Positions 1-12,795 are shown, numbered from the stretch's first letter. The stretch is DNA of 34,412 nt from Pyrinomonadaceae bacterium (GCA_030841105.1 JAVEDE010000067.1:1-34412); one strand, 5' to 3'. The notes: generated by a model from the letters alone, not told the origin. Numbers and translations are program-made.

Positions 1-1
1 C

Positions 2-3000
2 CAGTTCAACATCGCGGGCGCGGGCGTCAAAACCATCACGCCCGCGACGCCGCTGCCCGACATCACCGACCCCGTGGTGATTGACGGCTACACGCAGCCG
101 GGCGCGAGTGCCAACACGCTCGCCACCGGCTCGGACGCCGTGCTGCTTATAGAACTCGACGGCTCGCTCACGCCGAACAACACCTCGGATCGCGGCCTGC
201 GGATTCTGGCGGGCGGCTCGACCGTGCGCGGCCTTATCATCAACCACTTCGACGCCTACGGCATCGCGCTCGAAAACGGCGATGCCAACATCGTCACCGG
301 CAACTGGATCGGCACGAACAGCGACGGCTTGACCGGCGTCTCCGACAGCACCTTCGGCATCCTCATCTCCAACTCCGCCGACAACATCATCGGCGGAGCA
401 ACCCCGCAGGCGCGCAACGTGATTGCGAGCAACACCGAGTCGCTCGAAATCATCGGCAACTTCGGCGCGACCGCCTCGACCAACACACGCGTCCTCGGCA
501 ACTATTTCGGCGTCGGCAAAGACGGCCTCACGCCGCTCGGCAACGAGTTCGCGCTCTACACGCAGGGGCCTGCCACGATCATCGGCGGGGCGAACCCCGG
601 CGAGGGCAACGTCATCGCCAACACGACGAACGACGCGGGCATCTACGTCAACACGTTTGAGGCCGTGGGCTGCATCATCCGCGGCAACATCATCGGCCTC
701 AACGCGGCGGGCGCGGCCGCCGGGAACGGCGACTACGGCATCATCGCCGACTCCCCTGACTTGACCATCGGCGGCACGACGGCGGGCGCGCGCAACGTCG
801 TCTCGTCGAACACCTCCGGCGGCATCGTCTTCAACGGCAACAACAACAGCCTGCTCGGCAACTTCATCGGCACAGACCTCGCTGGCACGGCCGCCCGCCC
901 GAACGGCGGCCACGGCGTCGAGGTGCAGGGCGCGGGCGTCGGGATCATGAACGCGGCGGTCGGCGGCACGGCGGCGGGCGAGGCGAACGTCATCGCCTTC
1001 AACACGCTCGACGGCGTGAACGTCTCGGCGACGACCACGGCCACCGGCATCGCCATCCGCGGCAACTCGATCCACTCGAACACGCGGCTCGGCGTCAACC
1101 TCTCCGGCGGCACTGAGAACGCGGCGGGCGTCACACAGAACGACGCGAATGATGCCGACACGGGCGTGAACAACCTGCAAAATTTCCCCGTCCTCGCCTC
1201 GGTCATTTCGGGCGGCGGCACGACGACCGTCAACGGCACGTTCAACTCCGCGGCGAGCACGGCCTTCCGCGTCGAGTTCTTCTCTACGCCCGCGTGCGAC
1301 GCTTCGGGCAACGGCGAGGGGCGCACCTTCCTCGGCTTCCAGAACGTGACGACGGACGCTTCCGGCAACGCCGCGCTCAACGCCACGCTCAGCGCGACGG
1401 TCGCCGCAGGCGAAGTCGTCACGGCGACGGCGATTGACCCTGCGGGCAACACGTCCGAGTTCTCCGCCTGCGCCCCGCTCACCACGTTGGCCGCCGAGAT
1501 GAACGTGAAGGGCAACAACACGTCCATCGCCGACGGTGACGCGACGCCGAGCGCGGCCGACCACACGGACTTCGGCACGGTCAACGCGGGCGGCACGGTG
1601 GAGCGCACCTTCACCATCGAGAACACGGGCAACACCGCGCTCAACCTGACGGGCACGCCCAAGGTGGCGATCGGCGGGGCACACGCCGCCGACTTCAACG
1701 TCACCCTGCAACCGACCTCGCCGGTCAACAGCGGCGGCATGACCATCTTCACCATTCAATTCACGCCGTCCGCGACGGGCTTGAGAACGGCGACCGTCAG
1801 CATCGCCAACGACGACGGCGACGAGAACCCTTACGATTTTTCGATTCAGGGAACGCTGAACGCCTCGCCCGCGATCACGGCGGGCGCGACGCTCACGCGC
1901 CAGCAGGGAACGGCCGCGTCTAACTCGACAATCGCCACCGTCAGCGACGCGGAGACGGCCGCCGGGAGTCTCGTCGTCACGGCGACGACCGTTCCGTCCG
2001 GTCTCATTGTCTCGAACATCGTCAACACGAACGGCACGGTCACGGCCGACGTGGCGGCCGATTGCACGGCCACCGTCGGCGCGAACACCGTCGGGCTGAC
2101 CGTGACCGACGGCGCGGGCGCGACGGCGACGGCCAGCCTGACCGTCAACGTCTCGGCCAATACCGCGCCCACGCTAACCTACGCGAACCCCGCGCCCATC
2201 AGCTTTGGCGGCGCGACCGACGTGAACCCCGCCACCGGGTTGAGCGACAACGGCACAATCGCAAGCATCGTCGTGCAATCGCAGGGCACGTACACGGGCG
2301 CGATCTCCGTCAGCGCAGCAGGGATCGTCTCCGTCTCTAACGCCGCGCCCGTCGGCACGCACACCATCACCATCCGTGCCACCGACAACTGCGGCGCGAC
2401 CACCGACGCCACTTTCGATCTGACCGTCAACGCCCCCTCGCTCCTCGTCGTCGGCAACACGGCGGACAGCGGCGCGGGTTCTTTGCGTCAGGCCATCCTC
2501 GACTCGAACGCCCTCGCGGGCGTGCAGACCATCACGTTCAACCTCGCGGGCGCGGGCGTCCAACTCATCTCGCCCGCGTCGCCGCTGCCGCAGATCACAC
2601 AGCCCGTCATCGTTGACGGCTACTCGCAACCGGGCGCGAGTGCCAACACGCTCGCCACCGGCTCTGACGCCGTGCTGCTCGTCCAACTCGACGGCGCGGG
2701 CGCGGGCGCGGCCGCGAACGGCCTCGACATCACGGGCGGCAATTCCATCGTGCGCGGTCTCGTCATCACGCGCTTCGACGGCGCGGGCATCCGTCTGGCA
2801 ACGGGCAGTTCAAACATCGTCGCGGGCAACTACATCGGCACGAACGCCGCCGGGACGAGCGCGCTCGGCAACACGAACGGCGTCCGTCTCGAAGGCGGCG
2901 CGCAGAGCAACACCATCGGCGGCACGACGCCTGCTGACCGCAACCTGATCTCCGGCAACAACAGCGCGAGCGGCGGCGTCGCCCGCAACGGCGTCGTCAT

Positions 3001-6000
3001 CGGCGGCGCGGGCACGAGCGCCAACGTCATCCGCGGCAACTACATCGGCACGAACGCCGCGGGCACGGCCGCCGTACCCAACACCAACACCGGCGTCTTC
3101 ATCCACAACGGCGCGACTGGCAACACCGTCGGCGGCACGTCGGCGGTCTCGCGTAATTTGATTTCCGGCAACGACTTCACCGGCATCACCATCAACGGCG
3201 CGGGGACAAACGGCAACATCGTCTCCGGCAACTACATCGGCACGAACGCGGCGGGCGCGATTAACATCGGCACGGAGCAGGACACGGGCGTGGACATCTC
3301 CGCGGGCGCGCAGGCGAACATCGTCGGCGGCACGACGGCGGGCGCGCGCAACATCCTCTCCGGCACGAGCACCGGCGTCCAACTCACCGGCGCGGGCACG
3401 AACAACAACGCCGTGCGCGGCAACTACATCGGCACGGACGCCACGGGCACGACCGCTGTGCCCAACAGCATCACCGGCATCACACTCGGCGGCGGCGCGC
3501 AGAACAACACGGTCGGCGGCTCGTCGGCCGCCGAGCGCAACGTGTTGTCCGGCAACTTCAGTGCCGTCTTCATCACCGGCGCAGCCACGTCCGGCAACGC
3601 CGTGCGGGGCAACTTCATCGGCACGCAGGCCGACGGCACGGCCGCGCTCCCCAACACGGCCTACGGCGTCATCATCAGCGGCGCTTCTAACAACACTATC
3701 GGCGGCGCGTTCCCCGGCGAAGGCAATCTCATCGCCAACAACGGCGCGGGCGGTCTGGTCGTCAACTCCGGCACGGGCAATGCCGTCCTCTCGAACCGCG
3801 TCAACGCCAACACCGGACTCGGCATAGACCTCGGCAGCGACAACGCCGTCACGCCGAACGACGCGAACGACGCGGACGCGGGCGCGAACAACTTGCAGAA
3901 CTTCCCCGTGCTCTCGTCGGCGACCACGGCGGGCGGCTCGACGACCGTCACGGGCACGCTCAACTCGACGGCGAACACGCAGTTCCGCATCGAGTTCTTC
4001 ACTAACCCGTCGTGCGACGCTTCGGGCAACGGCGAAGGCCAGGTGTTCCTCGGCGCGGCCGACGTGACCACGGACGGCGCGGGCAACGCCTCGATCAACT
4101 CGACCTTCGCGTCGGCCACGACCATCGGCCACGCCGTCACCGCGACGGCCACCGACCCTGCGAACAACACCTCGGAGTTCTCCGCCTGTCGCACAGTCAC
4201 ACCGCCCGCGGCCTCCGTCAATCTCGCGCTCGCCATGTCGGACACGCCCGACCCCGTGACCGTCAACAACAACGTCACCTACACCGTCACCGTCACCAAC
4301 AACGGCCCCGACGCGGCGACCAATGTTACCGTCACCGACACGCTGCCCGCGAACACAAACTTCGTCTCGGCAAATTCGTCGCAAGGGTCGTGCAATGCTC
4401 CCGTGGGCGGCGTTCTCACGTGCAACCTCGGCGCGCTGGCGAGTCCCGCGCAGGCCACCGTCACCGTCGTCGTCACGCCCACCGTCATTGGCTCGATCAG
4501 CAATCAGGCGGCGGTCGCGGGCAACGAGGCCGACCCCGACAACGCGAACAACTCCGCCACCGAGACGACGACCGTCAACGGTCTGGCGGCCGACGTGAGA
4601 TGGATCAACGCGGCGGGCGGCAACTGGAACACGGCCGCCAACTGGCAGGACGGCACGGGCGCGAACCGCGTCCCCACTGCTGGCGACAACGCGATCATTG
4701 ATCTCGCCGGAACTTACACCGTCACGCTCGCTTCCGCCGTCAACCTCAGCACGCTCACGCTCGGCGCGTCGAGCGGCACGCAGCGACTCGACACGAGCAG
4801 CTTCGGCCTGACGCTCGCCAACAACAGCACGGTCGGACTGCGCGGCTTCCTCATCGTCGGCGGCACGCTCAACGGCGCGGGCAACCTCGACGTGCAGGGC
4901 ACGCTCGAACTCCGCGGCTCGCTCAACGGCGCGGGCGCGATCAACATCCTGAGCGGCGCGACGCTCGACATCAACGGCTCGCAGCCCGTCATCAGTCGCA
5001 CCGTCAACAACTCCGGCGTCGCCGTCTACAACTCCACCAACAGTCTGGTCTTCGCGAACGCCGCGTTCAACAATCTCGCCTCCGGCATCTTCCTCGTGCA
5101 GTCCGAAAAACTGATCTTCCAGAGCGGCGGCACGAACCTCTTCGCCAACGCGGGCGCGCTGCGCAAAGCCCTCGGCGCGGGCACGCTCGCCATCGGCCTG
5201 CCCTTCAACAACGACGGCACGGTTGACCTGCAAACCGGCGCGCTCGACTTCACCGTCAGCGGCACGAGCGGCGGGCAGTTCAACGGCGCGGCGGGCACGA
5301 CGCTCTCGCTCAACAACCAGACGCTCAACGCCGGTTCATCTCTGAGCGTGCCGACGTTCAACTTGAACGGCGCGACGAACTCCATCGCGGGCACGTACAA
5401 CGTCACCACTGCGTCCAACATCAACGGCACGGCCAACTTCACGGGCAACGTCGTCAACGTCGGCAACACGCTGACGGTCGCGGGCGCGGCCAACTTCAAC
5501 TCGAACAACGTCGCCGCGCAGACCGTCACCGTTGACGGCACGCTCGGCGGCTCGGCGAGTGTTAGCCCGACGGCGACCGGCACGTTCAACTTCCACGGCA
5601 CGCTCGCGGGCACGGGCACGACCGACATTCCAGCGGGCGCGACGCTGAACCTCGACGGCAACCAGCCCGTCTTGAGTCGCACGCTCAACAACGCGGGCAC
5701 GGCCGTCTTCAACCCCGGCAATAGCGTCGTCTTCATGAACGGCACGTTCAATAATCTCGCGGGCGCGGTCTTTAATGTTCAGGCCGACAAACCACTCTTC
5801 CAGAACGGCGGCACGAATTTGTTCGCCAACGCGGGCACGCTGCGCAAGCTCGCGGGCGCAGGCGCGACCGCCGTCAACGTGCCCTTCTCGAACTCCGGCA
5901 CAATCGAATCGAAGTCCGGCACGCTCGCCTTCGGGCAGACGTTCACGCAGACGGCGGGCGTGACGCGGCTCGACGGCGGCAACTTACAGGCGGCCACGCT

Positions 6001-9000
6001 GCTCGACATACAGAATGGTACGCTCACCGGCGCGGGCACGATCACCGGCAACGTCCAGAACGCGGGCACGCTCGCGCCCGGCCTCGCGTCGGCGGGCGTC
6101 ATCAACATCACGGGCAACTACACGCAGACCGCCGCCGCCACGCTCGCTATCGAGATCGGCGGCACGACGGCCGGGACGCAGTACGATCAACTGAGCGTGA
6201 CGGGGACGGCCACGCTCGGCGGCACGCTCTCGACGACGCTCACGAACGGCTTCGCGCCGAACGTCGCAGACCAGTTCGTCGTCTTGAATTACGGCGCGCG
6301 CAGCGGCGCGTTCGCGACCATCACCGGCACGTTCAACGCGCAGTACAACGCCACGAACCTGACGCTCTCGAACACCGCGCCGCCGCCAAACTCCGCTGAC
6401 CTCGCGCTCGCCATGACGGACGCGCCCGACCCTGTGACCGCCGGAAACTTCCTGACCTACACGCTGACCGCGACGAACAGCGGCCCGGCCGCCGCGACCG
6501 GCGTCACCGTCACCGACACGTTCCCGGCGGGCGTCCAGATCATCTCGGCCTCGTCTAACGTCGGCAGTTGCGCCGTCAACAGTCAGACGGTCAACTGCGC
6601 CGTCGGCAATCTCTTGAGCGGCGCAAACGCCCTCATCACGATCAACGTCGTGCCGACGAACGCGGGCGTGCTCACGAATCAGGCGAGCGTCGCGGGCGCG
6701 GAGGTTGATTCCAACAACGGCAACAACTCGGCGCAGACGACGACGACCGTCAACAACGCCGCCTGCGCCGCGCCGCCCGCGAACATGACGGCGTGGTATC
6801 CGGGCGACGGCACGGCCGACGACGTGCAGGGCAACAACACGGGCGCGCCGCAAAACGGCGCGACGTTCGCGGCGGGCAAGGTCGGGCAGGCGTTCCAACT
6901 CGACGGCGCGGACGACTACGTGCTCGTCGCCGACAACGCGGCCGCCGACGTGACGGGCGCGCTCACGCTCGACGCGTGGATCAACCCGCAAGGTATCGGC
7001 GCGACGCAGAGCATCGTCAGCAAGTACGACAGCTCCACGGGCAACGCAAGTTACGCGCTTGAACTTATCGCGGGCGGCAGGCTGATGCTTTCCGTCTCGC
7101 GCGACGGCTCGAACAACGCGGGCGCTTTCCGCGCGTTCACCACGACGAACCCGGTCGTCGCGCCGAACATATTTCAGCACGTCGCCGCCACGTTCGACCC
7201 GGCCACGCAGGCGGGCAAGATTTACGTCAACGGCGTCGAAGCAGCAACCACGCTCGACCCGAGCTCCGGCAACGTGTCCACGATCTTCGACGGCAACGCG
7301 CCGCTGCTCATCGGCAGCATCCGCAACGTCGGCGGCACACTCACGGACTTCTTCAACGGCTCGATTGATGAAGTGGAAATCTTCGGCCGCGCGCTCACGC
7401 TGGGCGAGATTCAGTCAATCTACGACGCGAGCCTTGCGGGCAAGTGCAAGCCGACAGCCTTCACCATCGGCGGGCGCGTGGCCGACGGCTCGAACAACCC
7501 CATCGTCGGCGCGACCGTCACGCTCGGCGGCGCGCAATCCGCGACGACAACGACAGATGCGGGCGGCAACTACGCCTTCAACAACCTCGCGGCGGGCGCG
7601 AGTTACACCGTCACGCCCTCCTTCGGCGCGTTCACGTTCGCCCCGCCCACACGCACCTTCAACAACCTCGCGGGCAACCGCGCGGCCAACTTCACCGGCA
7701 CGCTCAACGCCTTCGCTATCAGCGGCCAGATACTCGAAGGCGTGACCGGCCTCTCCGGCGTCACCGTCACGCTCAGCGGTTCGCAGTCATCCACCACGAC
7801 AACGGATGCGAACGGCAATTACTCGTTTGCCTCTCTGCCCGCGGGCGGCAACTACACGGTTACGCCCTCGCTCGCCAACTACACCTTTAATCCGCCGAGT
7901 TCGACGTTCAATAATCTGAGCGCGAACCAGACGGCCAACTTCACGGCGACGCTCAACACCTTCAACATCAGCGGCCGCGTCAGCGACAACACGAACGCCA
8001 ACCTCGGCGGCGTGACCATGACGCTCGCCGGATCGCAAAACGCCACGACGACCACTGACGCGAACGGCAACTATTCATTCGCAAGCGTTCCCGCCGGGGG
8101 CAACTACACCGTCATGCCGTCGCTCGCCAACTATTCGTTCGCGCCGCCCAGCCGCAGCGTCAACAACCTGAGCGCGAACCAGACGGCGTTCGACTTCACG
8201 GGCACGCCCGGCGCGCTCTCCATCGGCGGGCAAGTGACGGAGAACGGCGTCGGCCTCTCCGGCGTCACCGTCACCATCGGCGGCACGCAAAACGCCACCA
8301 CCACGACGAACGCGTCCGGCAACTATTCCTTTAGCGTCCCCGCGGGCGGCAGCTACACCGTCACGCCGTCGCTTGCGAACTACACCTTCAACCCGCCGAG
8401 CCTCTCGTTCAACAACGTGAGCGCGAACCAGACGGCCAACTTCGCCGCCACGCGCAACACGCACACCGTCGGCGGCCAGATCAAGGACACCAACAACGCA
8501 CCGCTCCCCGGCGTCACGGTCACGCTCGGCGGCGGGCAGAGCGCGACGACCACGACCGACGCGGGCGGCAACTACTCGTTCGCGAATCTCCCGGCGGGCG
8601 CGAACTACACCGTCACGCCCGCGCTCGCGAGCTACACGTTCGCGCCGCCGAGCGCGTCGTTCAATAACCTCGGCGCGAACGGGACGGCGAACTTCACCGC
8701 CACGCTCAACAGCTACACGATCAGCGGGCGCGTGCGCGACGCGCTCGACGCGAACATCTCCGGCGTCATCGTCACGCTCGGCGGCGCACAGTCGCGCACG
8801 GCGACGACCGGCGCGAACGGCCTCTACTCCTTCGCCAACCTCCCGCAGGGCGCGTACAACGTGACGCCCGCGCTCAACGGCTTTGCCTTCAACCCGCCGT
8901 CGAAAGACTTCGCGAACTTGACGCAGAACGAAAACTTCGACTTCACGGGCACGCCTTCGGTCGCCACGCCCGCAGGCGCGAACGTGCAGGTCGCGGTCAG

Positions 9001-11662
9001 CGACTTTAACGTCACCTACACCGTCGTCAACACTGCGGGCGTCACGAACGCGACGCCGATCAACCCGGCCACCGCGGGCGCGCTGCCCGCCGGATACACG
9101 CTGCTCGCGGGCAGGCGCGGCGCGGACATCACAACGACCGTCGGCTTCAGCGGTCTCATCACCGTCTGCACGGCCGTGCCATCGGTCAACGACCCGCAGG
9201 CGTTCGCCGGCGTGCGCCTGTTGCACGGTGAAGGCGGCGCGCTCGTGGATCGCACCACCTCTTCCAACTTCGTCTCGCGCACAATCTGCGCGCAGGTCGC
9301 TTCGCTCAGCCCGTTCGTCCTCGGCGTCGCGCCGCAGGGGGCGCAGCAGATCATCAGCGGCCGCATCACAGACCTCGCCGGGGGCGGCGTGGACAGCGTG
9401 CTGCTCGTCGTCACCGACCCGGAGACCGGCGTCACGATCACCAGCACGACGACGAACTCGAACGGCAACTACACGCTGACGCTTCCGACGGGCGGCAGTT
9501 ACACCATCACCACCTCGAAGGTCAACATGATCTTCAAACCCGCCTCGCGCACGTTCATTGATTTGGGTGGTGGAGGCGGCGGTGGCGGCGCGCAGATTTC
9601 CAACCTCACCGCGCTCGAAGGAATCACGATCAGCGGGCGCGTCGCAGGGGCGCTCGGCAACGGCATCGGCAACGTCAACGTCACCCTCAGCGGGACGGTG
9701 ACGCGCACCACGCAGACTTTGCCGAACGGCAACTTCCTCTTCAACAACCTCCCGCCGAACGGCGACTACGTGGTGCAGGCCGACAGCGGTCAACTGACTT
9801 TCACGCCTGCGCAGATCGTCCGTCCCGCTCTGACCTCCGACGTGACTTTCAACGTCGTCGCCGCGCCGCGCCCCTCGCCACTCCTCGCGCCGCTCGGCAT
9901 CTCGGAAAACTTCGACGGCGACACGCGCGACCCGCTCAAGTTCGCCGAGGGCGTGCTCTCGCAGCCGCCCGGCTCGCGCGACCCGCTCGTGACCGCCGTG
10001 CAGGCGTCGGGCAAGTTGAAGATCACGCCGCGCGCCAACCTCGCCGACGGAAGTTTCAACGGCTATGTCACCGTTCGCTCCGTGGAGTTCAACGACGCGC
10101 AGGCCAGCGTCGAAGTGAACGAGACGGCTGACAACGGCGCGCAGACGATCTTCGGCGTCGGCCGCGACGAGCGCACCTACTTCCGCTTTGTCGCGCAGGA
10201 CGCAGACCCGTCCGACTTCCCGGCGGGGAAACCGCAGGGCACGGGCGCGCAGAGCGTCGGCCTGCGTCGCCTGATCTTTCAGGCGCGCAACGCGGGCGTC
10301 CTCATCGGCCTCCCGACGAGTATCCCTTACGATCCGGTGCAGCACCGCTACTGGCGTTTCCGCCACGACTCTGCGGCGAGCGCGATGCTCTTTGAGACCA
10401 GCCCCGACCGCGTGGTCTGGACGGAACGTCGCAGAATCCAACTCGGCGCGCCTATCGGCGCACTCGTCACCGAACTGAACGCGGGCACGGCGGGCGCGGC
10501 GGCGCGTCCCGGTCAGGCGCTCTTCGACAACCTGCTCGTGCAGCCGTCGGCCGTCGTCAACCGCGCCAACAACGTGCGGCTTGCGCAAAGTTCCTACACC
10601 GTCAGCGAGGGCGCGGGGCGTCTGACGTTTAAGGCCGTGCGCGCGGGCGACACGTCCATCGAGACGAAGATTGACTACGCCACCGAGCCGTTCGACGGCA
10701 ACCCGTGCAACATGACGGACGGCAAGGCGCGCCCGCGCTGCGACTTCGGCACGGCCGCAGGCACGCTCCGCTTCGCGCCCGGCGAGACGGAAAAGAGTTT
10801 CACCGTTTTCATCACCGACGACACGTACACGGAAGGCAACGAGACGATGCGTGTCGCGCTCGGCTTCCCGTCCGCGGGCGTCGTCGCCGAACCGGCGACG
10901 GCCACCGTCACCATCGTTGACAACGACAACGGCGCGAGTCCGAATCTCATTAACACCGCGCCGTTCCTCGTGCGCCAGCAGTACCTCGACTTCCTGAACC
11001 GCGAGCCTGACCCCGCCGGGTTTGACGCGTGGGTCGGCGTGCTCCGGCGTTGCGCCTACGAAGGCCACTTCGGCCCCGGCAAGACCGGCTCCGACCCGGC
11101 CTGCGACCGCATCACGGTCTCGTCAAGTTTCTACCGCGCGCCGGAGTTTCAGATCAAAGGCTACTTCGTCTATCGCTTCTACAAGGCGGCGCTCGGTCGC
11201 CTGCCGACCTACGAGGAGTTTCTGCGCGACACGACGAGCGTCACCGGGCAGACCGAGGCGGAAGTCGTCGCCCTGCGCGAAGCCTACGCCGACGCGTGGG
11301 TGGAGCGCGCAGACTTCCTCGCGCTCACAGAGGGCATCACGAACGCCGAGTACGTGGACGGGCTGGCCGCGGCGGCGGGCGTCACCATCCAGAACCGCGC
11401 GCAACTGGTGCTCGACCTGAACGCGGGGCGCAAGACGCGCGCGCAAGCCTTGCGTATCGTCGTTGACAGCCCGGAGTTCTTCGACCGCGAGTTCAACGCC
11501 GCCTTCGTCCTGATGCAGTACTTCGGCTATCTCCAACGCGACCCTGACGCGGCGGGCTACCAGAGTTGGCTGAACCTCCTGAACAACACCGGCGACTTCC
11601 GCACGATGATCTTCGGCTTCCTCTACTCGCAGGAATACCAGTTGCGCTTCGGCACGCCGTAA
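2..11662 (+). CDS. Giant modular extracellular/surface protein, 5'-truncated by the window
   Basis: The frame is open from base 2 to a TAA at 11660-11662 (3886 codons visible). The GTG at 74 is not the start: codons upstream of it match the internal copy at about 2540-2610. Residues are counted from base 2. Domains in order: parallel beta-helix (1-390), Ig-like linker (390-495), choice-of-anchor-D/ASPM-SPD-2-Hydin-like (498-617), two cadherin-like stretches (620-810), a second beta-helix opening with a GAGSLRQAI motif (812-1295), a second linker, DUF11 (1405-1525), an autotransporter-like helix region with two homologous halves (1530-2123), a second DUF11 (2130-2250), LamG/concanavalin-like (2260-2480), eight carboxypeptidase-regulatory-like repeats (2487-3287) with a Gly8 run at 9566-9589, a second concanavalin-like region (3297-3520), Calx-beta (3525-3642) and DUF4214 sequence with two [12 protein letters not shown] motifs (3653-3886). 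No catalytic site was seen. A role as adhesin or matrix protein is inferred. Most modules are known from secreted proteins. No C-terminal sorting signal is evident beyond DUF4214. Confidence 0.9.
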   Translation, partial: QFNIAGAGVKTITPATPLPDITDPVVIDGYTQPGASANTLATGSDAVLLIELDGSLTPNNTSDRGLRILAGGSTVRGLIINHFDAYGIALENGDANIVTGNWIGTNSDGLTGVSDSTFGILISNSADNIIGGATPQARNVIASNTESLEIIGNFGATASTNTRVLGNYFGVGKDGLTPLGNEFALYTQGPATIIGGANPGEGNVIANTTNDAGIYVNTFEAVGCIIRGNIIGLNAAGAAAGNGDYGIIADSPDLTIGGTTAGARNVVSSNTSGGIVFNGNNNSLLGNFIGTDLAGTAARPNGGHGVEVQGAGVGIMNAAVGGTAAGEANVIAFNTLDGVNVSATTTATGIAIRGNSIHSNTRLGVNLSGGTENAAGVTQNDANDADTGVNNLQNFPVLASVISGGGTTTVNGTFNSAASTAFRVEFFSTPACDASGNGEGRTFLGFQNVTTDASGNAALNATLSATVAAGEVVTATAIDPAGNTSEFSACAPLTTLAAEMNVKGNNTSIADGDATPSAADHTDFGTVNAGGTVERTFTIENTGNTALNLTGTPKVAIGGAHAADFNVTLQPTSPVNSGGMTIFTIQFTPSATGLRTATVSIANDDGDENPYDFSIQGTLNASPAITAGATLTRQQGTAASNSTIATVSDAETAAGSLVVTATTVPSGLIVSNIVNTNGTVTADVAADCTATVGANTVGLTVTDGAGATATASLTVNVSANTAPTLTYANPAPISFGGATDVNPATGLSDNGTIASIVVQSQGTYTGAISVSAAGIVSVSNAAPVGTHTITIRATDNCGATTDATFDLTVNAPSLLVVGNTADSGAGSLRQAILDSNALAGVQTITFNLAGAGVQLISPASPLPQITQPVIVDGYSQPGASANTLATGSDAVLLVQLDGAGAGAAANGLDITGGNSIVRGLVITRFDGAGIRLATGSSNIVAGNYIGTNAAGTSALGNTNGVRLEGGAQSNTIGGTTPADRNLISGNNSASGGVARNGVVIGGAGTSANVIRGNYIGTNAAGTAAVPNTNTGVFIHNGATGNTVGGTSAVSRNLISGNDFTGITINGAGTNGNIVSGNYIGTNAAGAINIGTEQDTGVDISAGAQANIVGGTTAGARNILSGTSTGVQLTGAGTNNNAVRGNYIGTDATGTTAVPNSITGITLGGGAQNNTVGGSSAAERNVLSGNFSAVFITGAATSGNAVRGNFIGTQADGTAALPNTAYGVIISGASNNTIGGAFPGEGNLIANNGAGGLVVNSGTGNAVLSNRVNANTGLGIDLGSDNAVTPNDANDADAGANNLQNFPVLSSATTAGGSTTVTGTLNSTANTQFRIEFFTNPSCDASGNGEGQVFLGAADVTTDGAGNASINSTFASATTIGHAVTATATDPANNTSEFSACRTVTPPAASVNLALAMSDTPDPVTVNNNVTYTVTVTNNGPDAATNVTVTDTLPANTNFVSANSSQGSCNAPVGGVLTCNLGALASPAQATVTVVVTPTVIGSISNQAAVAGNEADPDNANNSATETTTVNGLAADVRWINAAGGNWNTAANWQDGTGANRVPTAGDNAIIDLAGTYTVTLASAVNLSTLTLGASSGTQRLDTSSFGLTLANNSTVGLRGFLIVGGTLNGAGNLDVQGTLELRGSLNGAGAINILSGATLDINGSQPVISRTVNNSGVAVYNSTNSLVFANAAFNNLASGIFLVQSEKLIFQSGGTNLFANAGALRKALGAGTLAIGLPFNNDGTVDLQTGALDFTVSGTSGGQFNGAAGTTLSLNNQTLNAGSSLSVPTFNLNGATNSIAGTYNVTTASNINGTANFTGNVVNVGNTLTVAGAANFNSNNVAAQTVTVDGTLGGSASVSPTATGTFNFHGTLAGTGTTDIPAGATLNLDGNQPVLSRTLNNAGTAVFNPGNSVVFMNGTFNNLAGAVFNVQADKPLFQNGGTNLFANAGTLRKLAGAGATAVNVPFSNSGTIESKSGTLAFGQTFTQTAGVTRLDGGNLQAATLLDIQNGTLTGAGTITGNVQNAGTLAPGLASAGVINITGNYTQTAAATLAIEIGGTTAGTQYDQLSVTGTATLGGTLSTTLTNGFAPNVADQFVVLNYGARSGAFATITGTFNAQYNATNLTLSNTAPPPNSADLALAMTDAPDPVTAGNFLTYTLTATNSGPAAATGVTVTDTFPAGVQIISASSNVGSCAVNSQTVNCAVGNLLSGANALITINVVPTNAGVLTNQASVAGAEVDSNNGNNSAQTTTTVNNAACAAPPANMTAWYPGDGTADDVQGNNTGAPQNGATFAAGKVGQAFQLDGADDYVLVADNAAADVTGALTLDAWINPQGIGATQSIVSKYDSSTGNASYALELIAGGRLMLSVSRDGSNNAGAFRAFTTTNPVVAPNIFQHVAATFDPATQAGKIYVNGVEAATTLDPSSGNVSTIFDGNAPLLIGSIRNVGGTLTDFFNGSIDEVEIFGRALTLGEIQSIYDASLAGKCKPTAFTIGGRVADGSNNPIVGATVTLGGAQSATTTTDAGGNYAFNNLAAGASYTVTPSFGAFTFAPPTRTFNNLAGNRAANFTGTLNAFAISGQILEGVTGLSGVTVTLSGSQSSTTTTDANGNYSFASLPAGGNYTVTPSLANYTFNPPSSTFNNLSANQTANFTATLNTFNISGRVSDNTNANLGGVTMTLAGSQNATTTTDANGNYSFASVPAGGNYTVMPSLANYSFAPPSRSVNNLSANQTAFDFTGTPGALSIGGQVTENGVGLSGVTVTIGGTQNATTTTNASGNYSFSVPAGGSYTVTPSLANYTFNPPSLSFNNVSANQTANFAATRNTHTVGGQIKDTNNAPLPGVTVTLGGGQSATTTTDAGGNYSFANLPAGANYTVTPALASYTFAPPSASFNNLGANGTANFTATLNSYTISGRVRDALDANISGVIVTLGGAQSRTATTGANGLYSFANLPQGAYNVTPALNGFAFNPPSKDFANLTQNENFDFTGTPSVATPAGANVQVAVSDFNVTYTVVNTAGVTNATPINPATAGALPAGYTLLAGRRGADITTTVGFSGLITVCTAVPSVNDPQAFAGVRLLHGEGGALVDRTTSSNFVSRTICAQVASLSPFVLGVAPQGAQQIISGRITDLAGGGVDSVLLVVTDPETGVTITSTTTNSNGNYTLTLPTGGSYTITTSKVNMIFKPASRTFIDLGGGGGGGGAQISNLTALEGITISGRVAGALGNGIGNVNVTLSGTVTRTTQTLPNGNFLFNNLPPNGDYVVQADSGQLTFTPAQIVRPALTSDVTFNVVAAPRPSPLLAPLGISENFDGDTRDPLKFAEGVLSQPPGSRDPLVTAVQASGKLKITPRANLADGSFNGYVTVRSVEFNDAQASVEVNETADNGAQTIFGVGRDERTYFRFVAQDADPSDFPAGKPQGTGAQSVGLRRLIFQARNAGVLIGLPTSIPYDPVQHRYWRFRHDSAASAMLFETSPDRVVWTERRRIQLGAPIGALVTELNAGTAGAAARPGQALFDNLLVQPSAVVNRANNVRLAQSSYTVSEGAGRLTFKAVRAGDTSIETKIDYATEPFDGNPCNMTDGKARPRCDFGTAAGTLRFAPGETEKSFTVFITDDTYTEGNETMRVALGFPSAGVVAEPATATVTIVDNDNGASPNLINTAPFLVRQQYLDFLNREPDPAGFDAWVGVLRRCAYEGHFGPGKTGSDPACDRITVSSSFYRAPEFQIKGYFVYRFYKAALGRLPTYEEFLRDTTSVTGQTEAEVVALREAYADAWVERADFLALTEGITNAEYVDGLAAAAGVTIQNRAQLVLDLNAGRKTRAQALRIVVDSPEFFDREFNAAFVLMQYFGYLQRDPDAAGYQSWLNLLNNTGDFRTMIFGFLYSQEYQLRFGTP
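2825..3670 (+). repeat. In-frame beta-helix repeats of about 63 codons
   Basis: The motif GNYIGT (last copy GNFIGT) begins at 2825, 3035, 3227, 3419 and 3608, giving spacings of 210, 192, 192 and 189 bp. Each unit ends in an IGGT/VGGT-AxRN motif. DNA identity between copies is high, so the repeats probably arose by recent tandem duplication. They encode coils of a right-handed parallel beta-helix. Confidence 0.85.
7460..8955 (+). repeat. Six tandem carboxypeptidase-regulatory-like repeats of about 250 bp
   Basis: Units begin at 7460, 7712, 7961, 8216, 8462 and 8714 (spacings 252, 249, 255, 246 and 252 bp). Each contains a [12 protein letters not shown] strand, a [16 protein letters not shown] turn and a [20 protein letters not shown] segment. 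Two more diverged copies lie at about 9345-9610 and 9625-9860 after a roughly 130-residue spacer. These are Ig-like beta-sandwich modules typical of secreted proteins. Confidence 0.88.
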
Positions 11663-11676
11663 ACGACCGCGCGCAC

Positions 11677-11731
11677 TAACGACGAAGGCACGAAGTTAAC
11701 TTGTCAAGTTAACTTCGTGCCTTCGTCGTTA
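11677..11731. terminator. Perfect 26-bp hairpin after the giant gene
   Basis: Arms 11677-11702 and 11706-11731 are exact reverse complements around a 3-nt loop (GTC). The hairpin begins 14 nt after the stop codon. No clear U-tract follows on the plus strand, so intrinsic termination is probable but not certain. The arm has an 8-bp periodicity (ACGAAGGC then ACGAAGTT). Confidence 0.6.
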
Positions 11732-11877
11732 ATCTATTCTCAAACTAACCCGCCGTGCTCGTCCGGTCTCAACTAAAAAAATCCCCGTCCCCTGATCCAC
11801 GCGGCTTAAATTTCCCGCGTTATAAAACAGAGGCGGAATAGGCCGCCGCGAAATTCTCACGATAGGAGAGACGAGCG

Positions 11878-12669
11878 ATGGAAGCAGTGCTGGCGGCGAT
11901 CAACGAGCGGAAACAGGCATTTGCCAAACTACCCTTTTTCGAATTTTTGCAGGACGAGAGCCTTGAGCCGCACGAGCGTCTGGCCTTCTACCCCGCGATG
12001 GCGCACTGGATCATGAGCTTCGCCGATCTCAATAAATATTTCCTCCGCGCGGAAGCTACGGCGGGCGACGCGCACCAGCAGCGCGTCAACGTCTACAGCC
12101 ACGAGGACGACGATCACTGGCGTCTCTACGTCGAGGACTTTCGCAAACTCGGCTTCCACCAAATGCTCGACGGCGCGGACTGGCTCGGCTTCCTCTGGGG
12201 CGACGAGACGCGCGCCAACCGCATGCTCTCCTATCGCCTCTCGCACCTCATCACGGGCGCGACGAGCGTCCAGCGGATCGCCATCGTCGAGGCGATGGAA
12301 GAGGCCGCCAACGTCTTCTTCCCCCTCACGCTCCGCCTCGCCGAACAGATACGTGAAGAGACGGGCGTCGAACTGCGCTACCTCGGCCACTTCCACTTCA
12401 ACCTCGAAGCCGAACACACCGGCGCGGGCGACCACGACGCGCTCGCGCAGATCGAACTCGACGACGCCACGCGCCGACGAACTCTTGAGATGGTCGGGGA
12501 AGTCTTCGATCTCTTCGAGGACTGGGCGGACGAGGTGCTGCGCTTCGCCGAAACTCAACTGAGCAAGCGCACGCCCATGCTCGCGCCGCCCGCTGCCGCC
12601 GCTGCTGCCGCCGCTGCTGCCGCCACGGCGCGCCCGGAACACTTCATCAAAGTCAGCCGCATCATGTAA
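11878..12669 (+). CDS. Haem-oxygenase-fold (TenA/HDO-like) protein, putative iron-dependent redox enzyme
   Basis: A 263-aa, almost all-helical protein with a good ribosome-binding site (AGGAGA at 11864-11869, 8 nt before ATG). The pattern fits the haem-oxygenase/TenA fold and especially the haem-oxygenase-like diiron oxygenases: conserved-looking H43, the YSHEDDDHW segment at residues 73-81, acidic residues E138-E142, and an H173-x3-E177-x2-H180 motif resembling the H-x3-D/E-x2-H metal motif of that group. A run of 11 alanines (239-249), encoded by GCT/GCC codons, precedes the C-terminus and looks like a slippage-prone low-complexity tail. There is no signal peptide, so it is probably cytoplasmic. 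It stands alone between two hairpin regions. The substrate cannot be told from sequence; PqqC-like or TenA-like alternatives remain possible. Confidence 0.65.
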   Translation: MEAVLAAINERKQAFAKLPFFEFLQDESLEPHERLAFYPAMAHWIMSFADLNKYFLRAEATAGDAHQQRVNVYSHEDDDHWRLYVEDFRKLGFHQMLDGADWLGFLWGDETRANRMLSYRLSHLITGATSVQRIAIVEAMEEAANVFFPLTLRLAEQIREETGVELRYLGHFHFNLEAEHTGAGDHDALAQIELDDATRRRTLEMVGEVFDLFEDWADEVLRFAETQLSKRTPMLAPPAAAAAAAAAAATARPEHFIKVSRIM

Positions 12670-12710
12670 ACGGCGGCGCGCATCACAAACATCTAGCGCA
12701 GGCTTCCTAA

Positions 12711-12793
12711 TCGAGCCGACCCCGCGCGAGCAGTCTTTCGTCACACCGCCGGAGCGGCGCGATGAAAGGCATGCTCGCACGGGGTCGGCTCGA
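12711..12793. repeat. 83-nt long imperfect hairpin
   Basis: Outer arms 12711-12732 and 12772-12793 pair over 22 bp with one mismatch. The stem continues inward (GTCTTTCGTCAC against GCGATGAAAGGC) to a CGGA apex, giving about 40 bp in all. Several mismatches are G-U compatible on one strand or the other. There is no obvious U-tract and no target-site duplication. The 335-bp gap 12670-13004 holds no convincing gene. Confidence 0.6.
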
Positions 12794-12795
12794 CT

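Noticed and set aside
2825..3670. Regular roughly 192-bp repeats that might suggest a CRISPR or other non-coding array
   Set aside because: The units are in frame, vary as protein does, and encode beta-helix coils.
2810..5233. An 807-codon open frame on the minus strand
   Set aside because: Same reason: an antisense shadow of repeated GC-rich coding sequence, with Arg/Asp/Val repeats following the repeats of the real gene.
8075..11068. A 997-codon open frame on the minus strand opposite the giant gene
   Set aside because: It mirrors the codon bias of the real plus-strand gene; the translation is Arg/Ala/Val-rich without any domain or ribosome-binding site.
12711..12793. Terminal inverted repeats of an insertion sequence or MITE
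   Set aside because: No transposase, no target-site duplication seen, and only one copy in this window; kept as a hairpin only.
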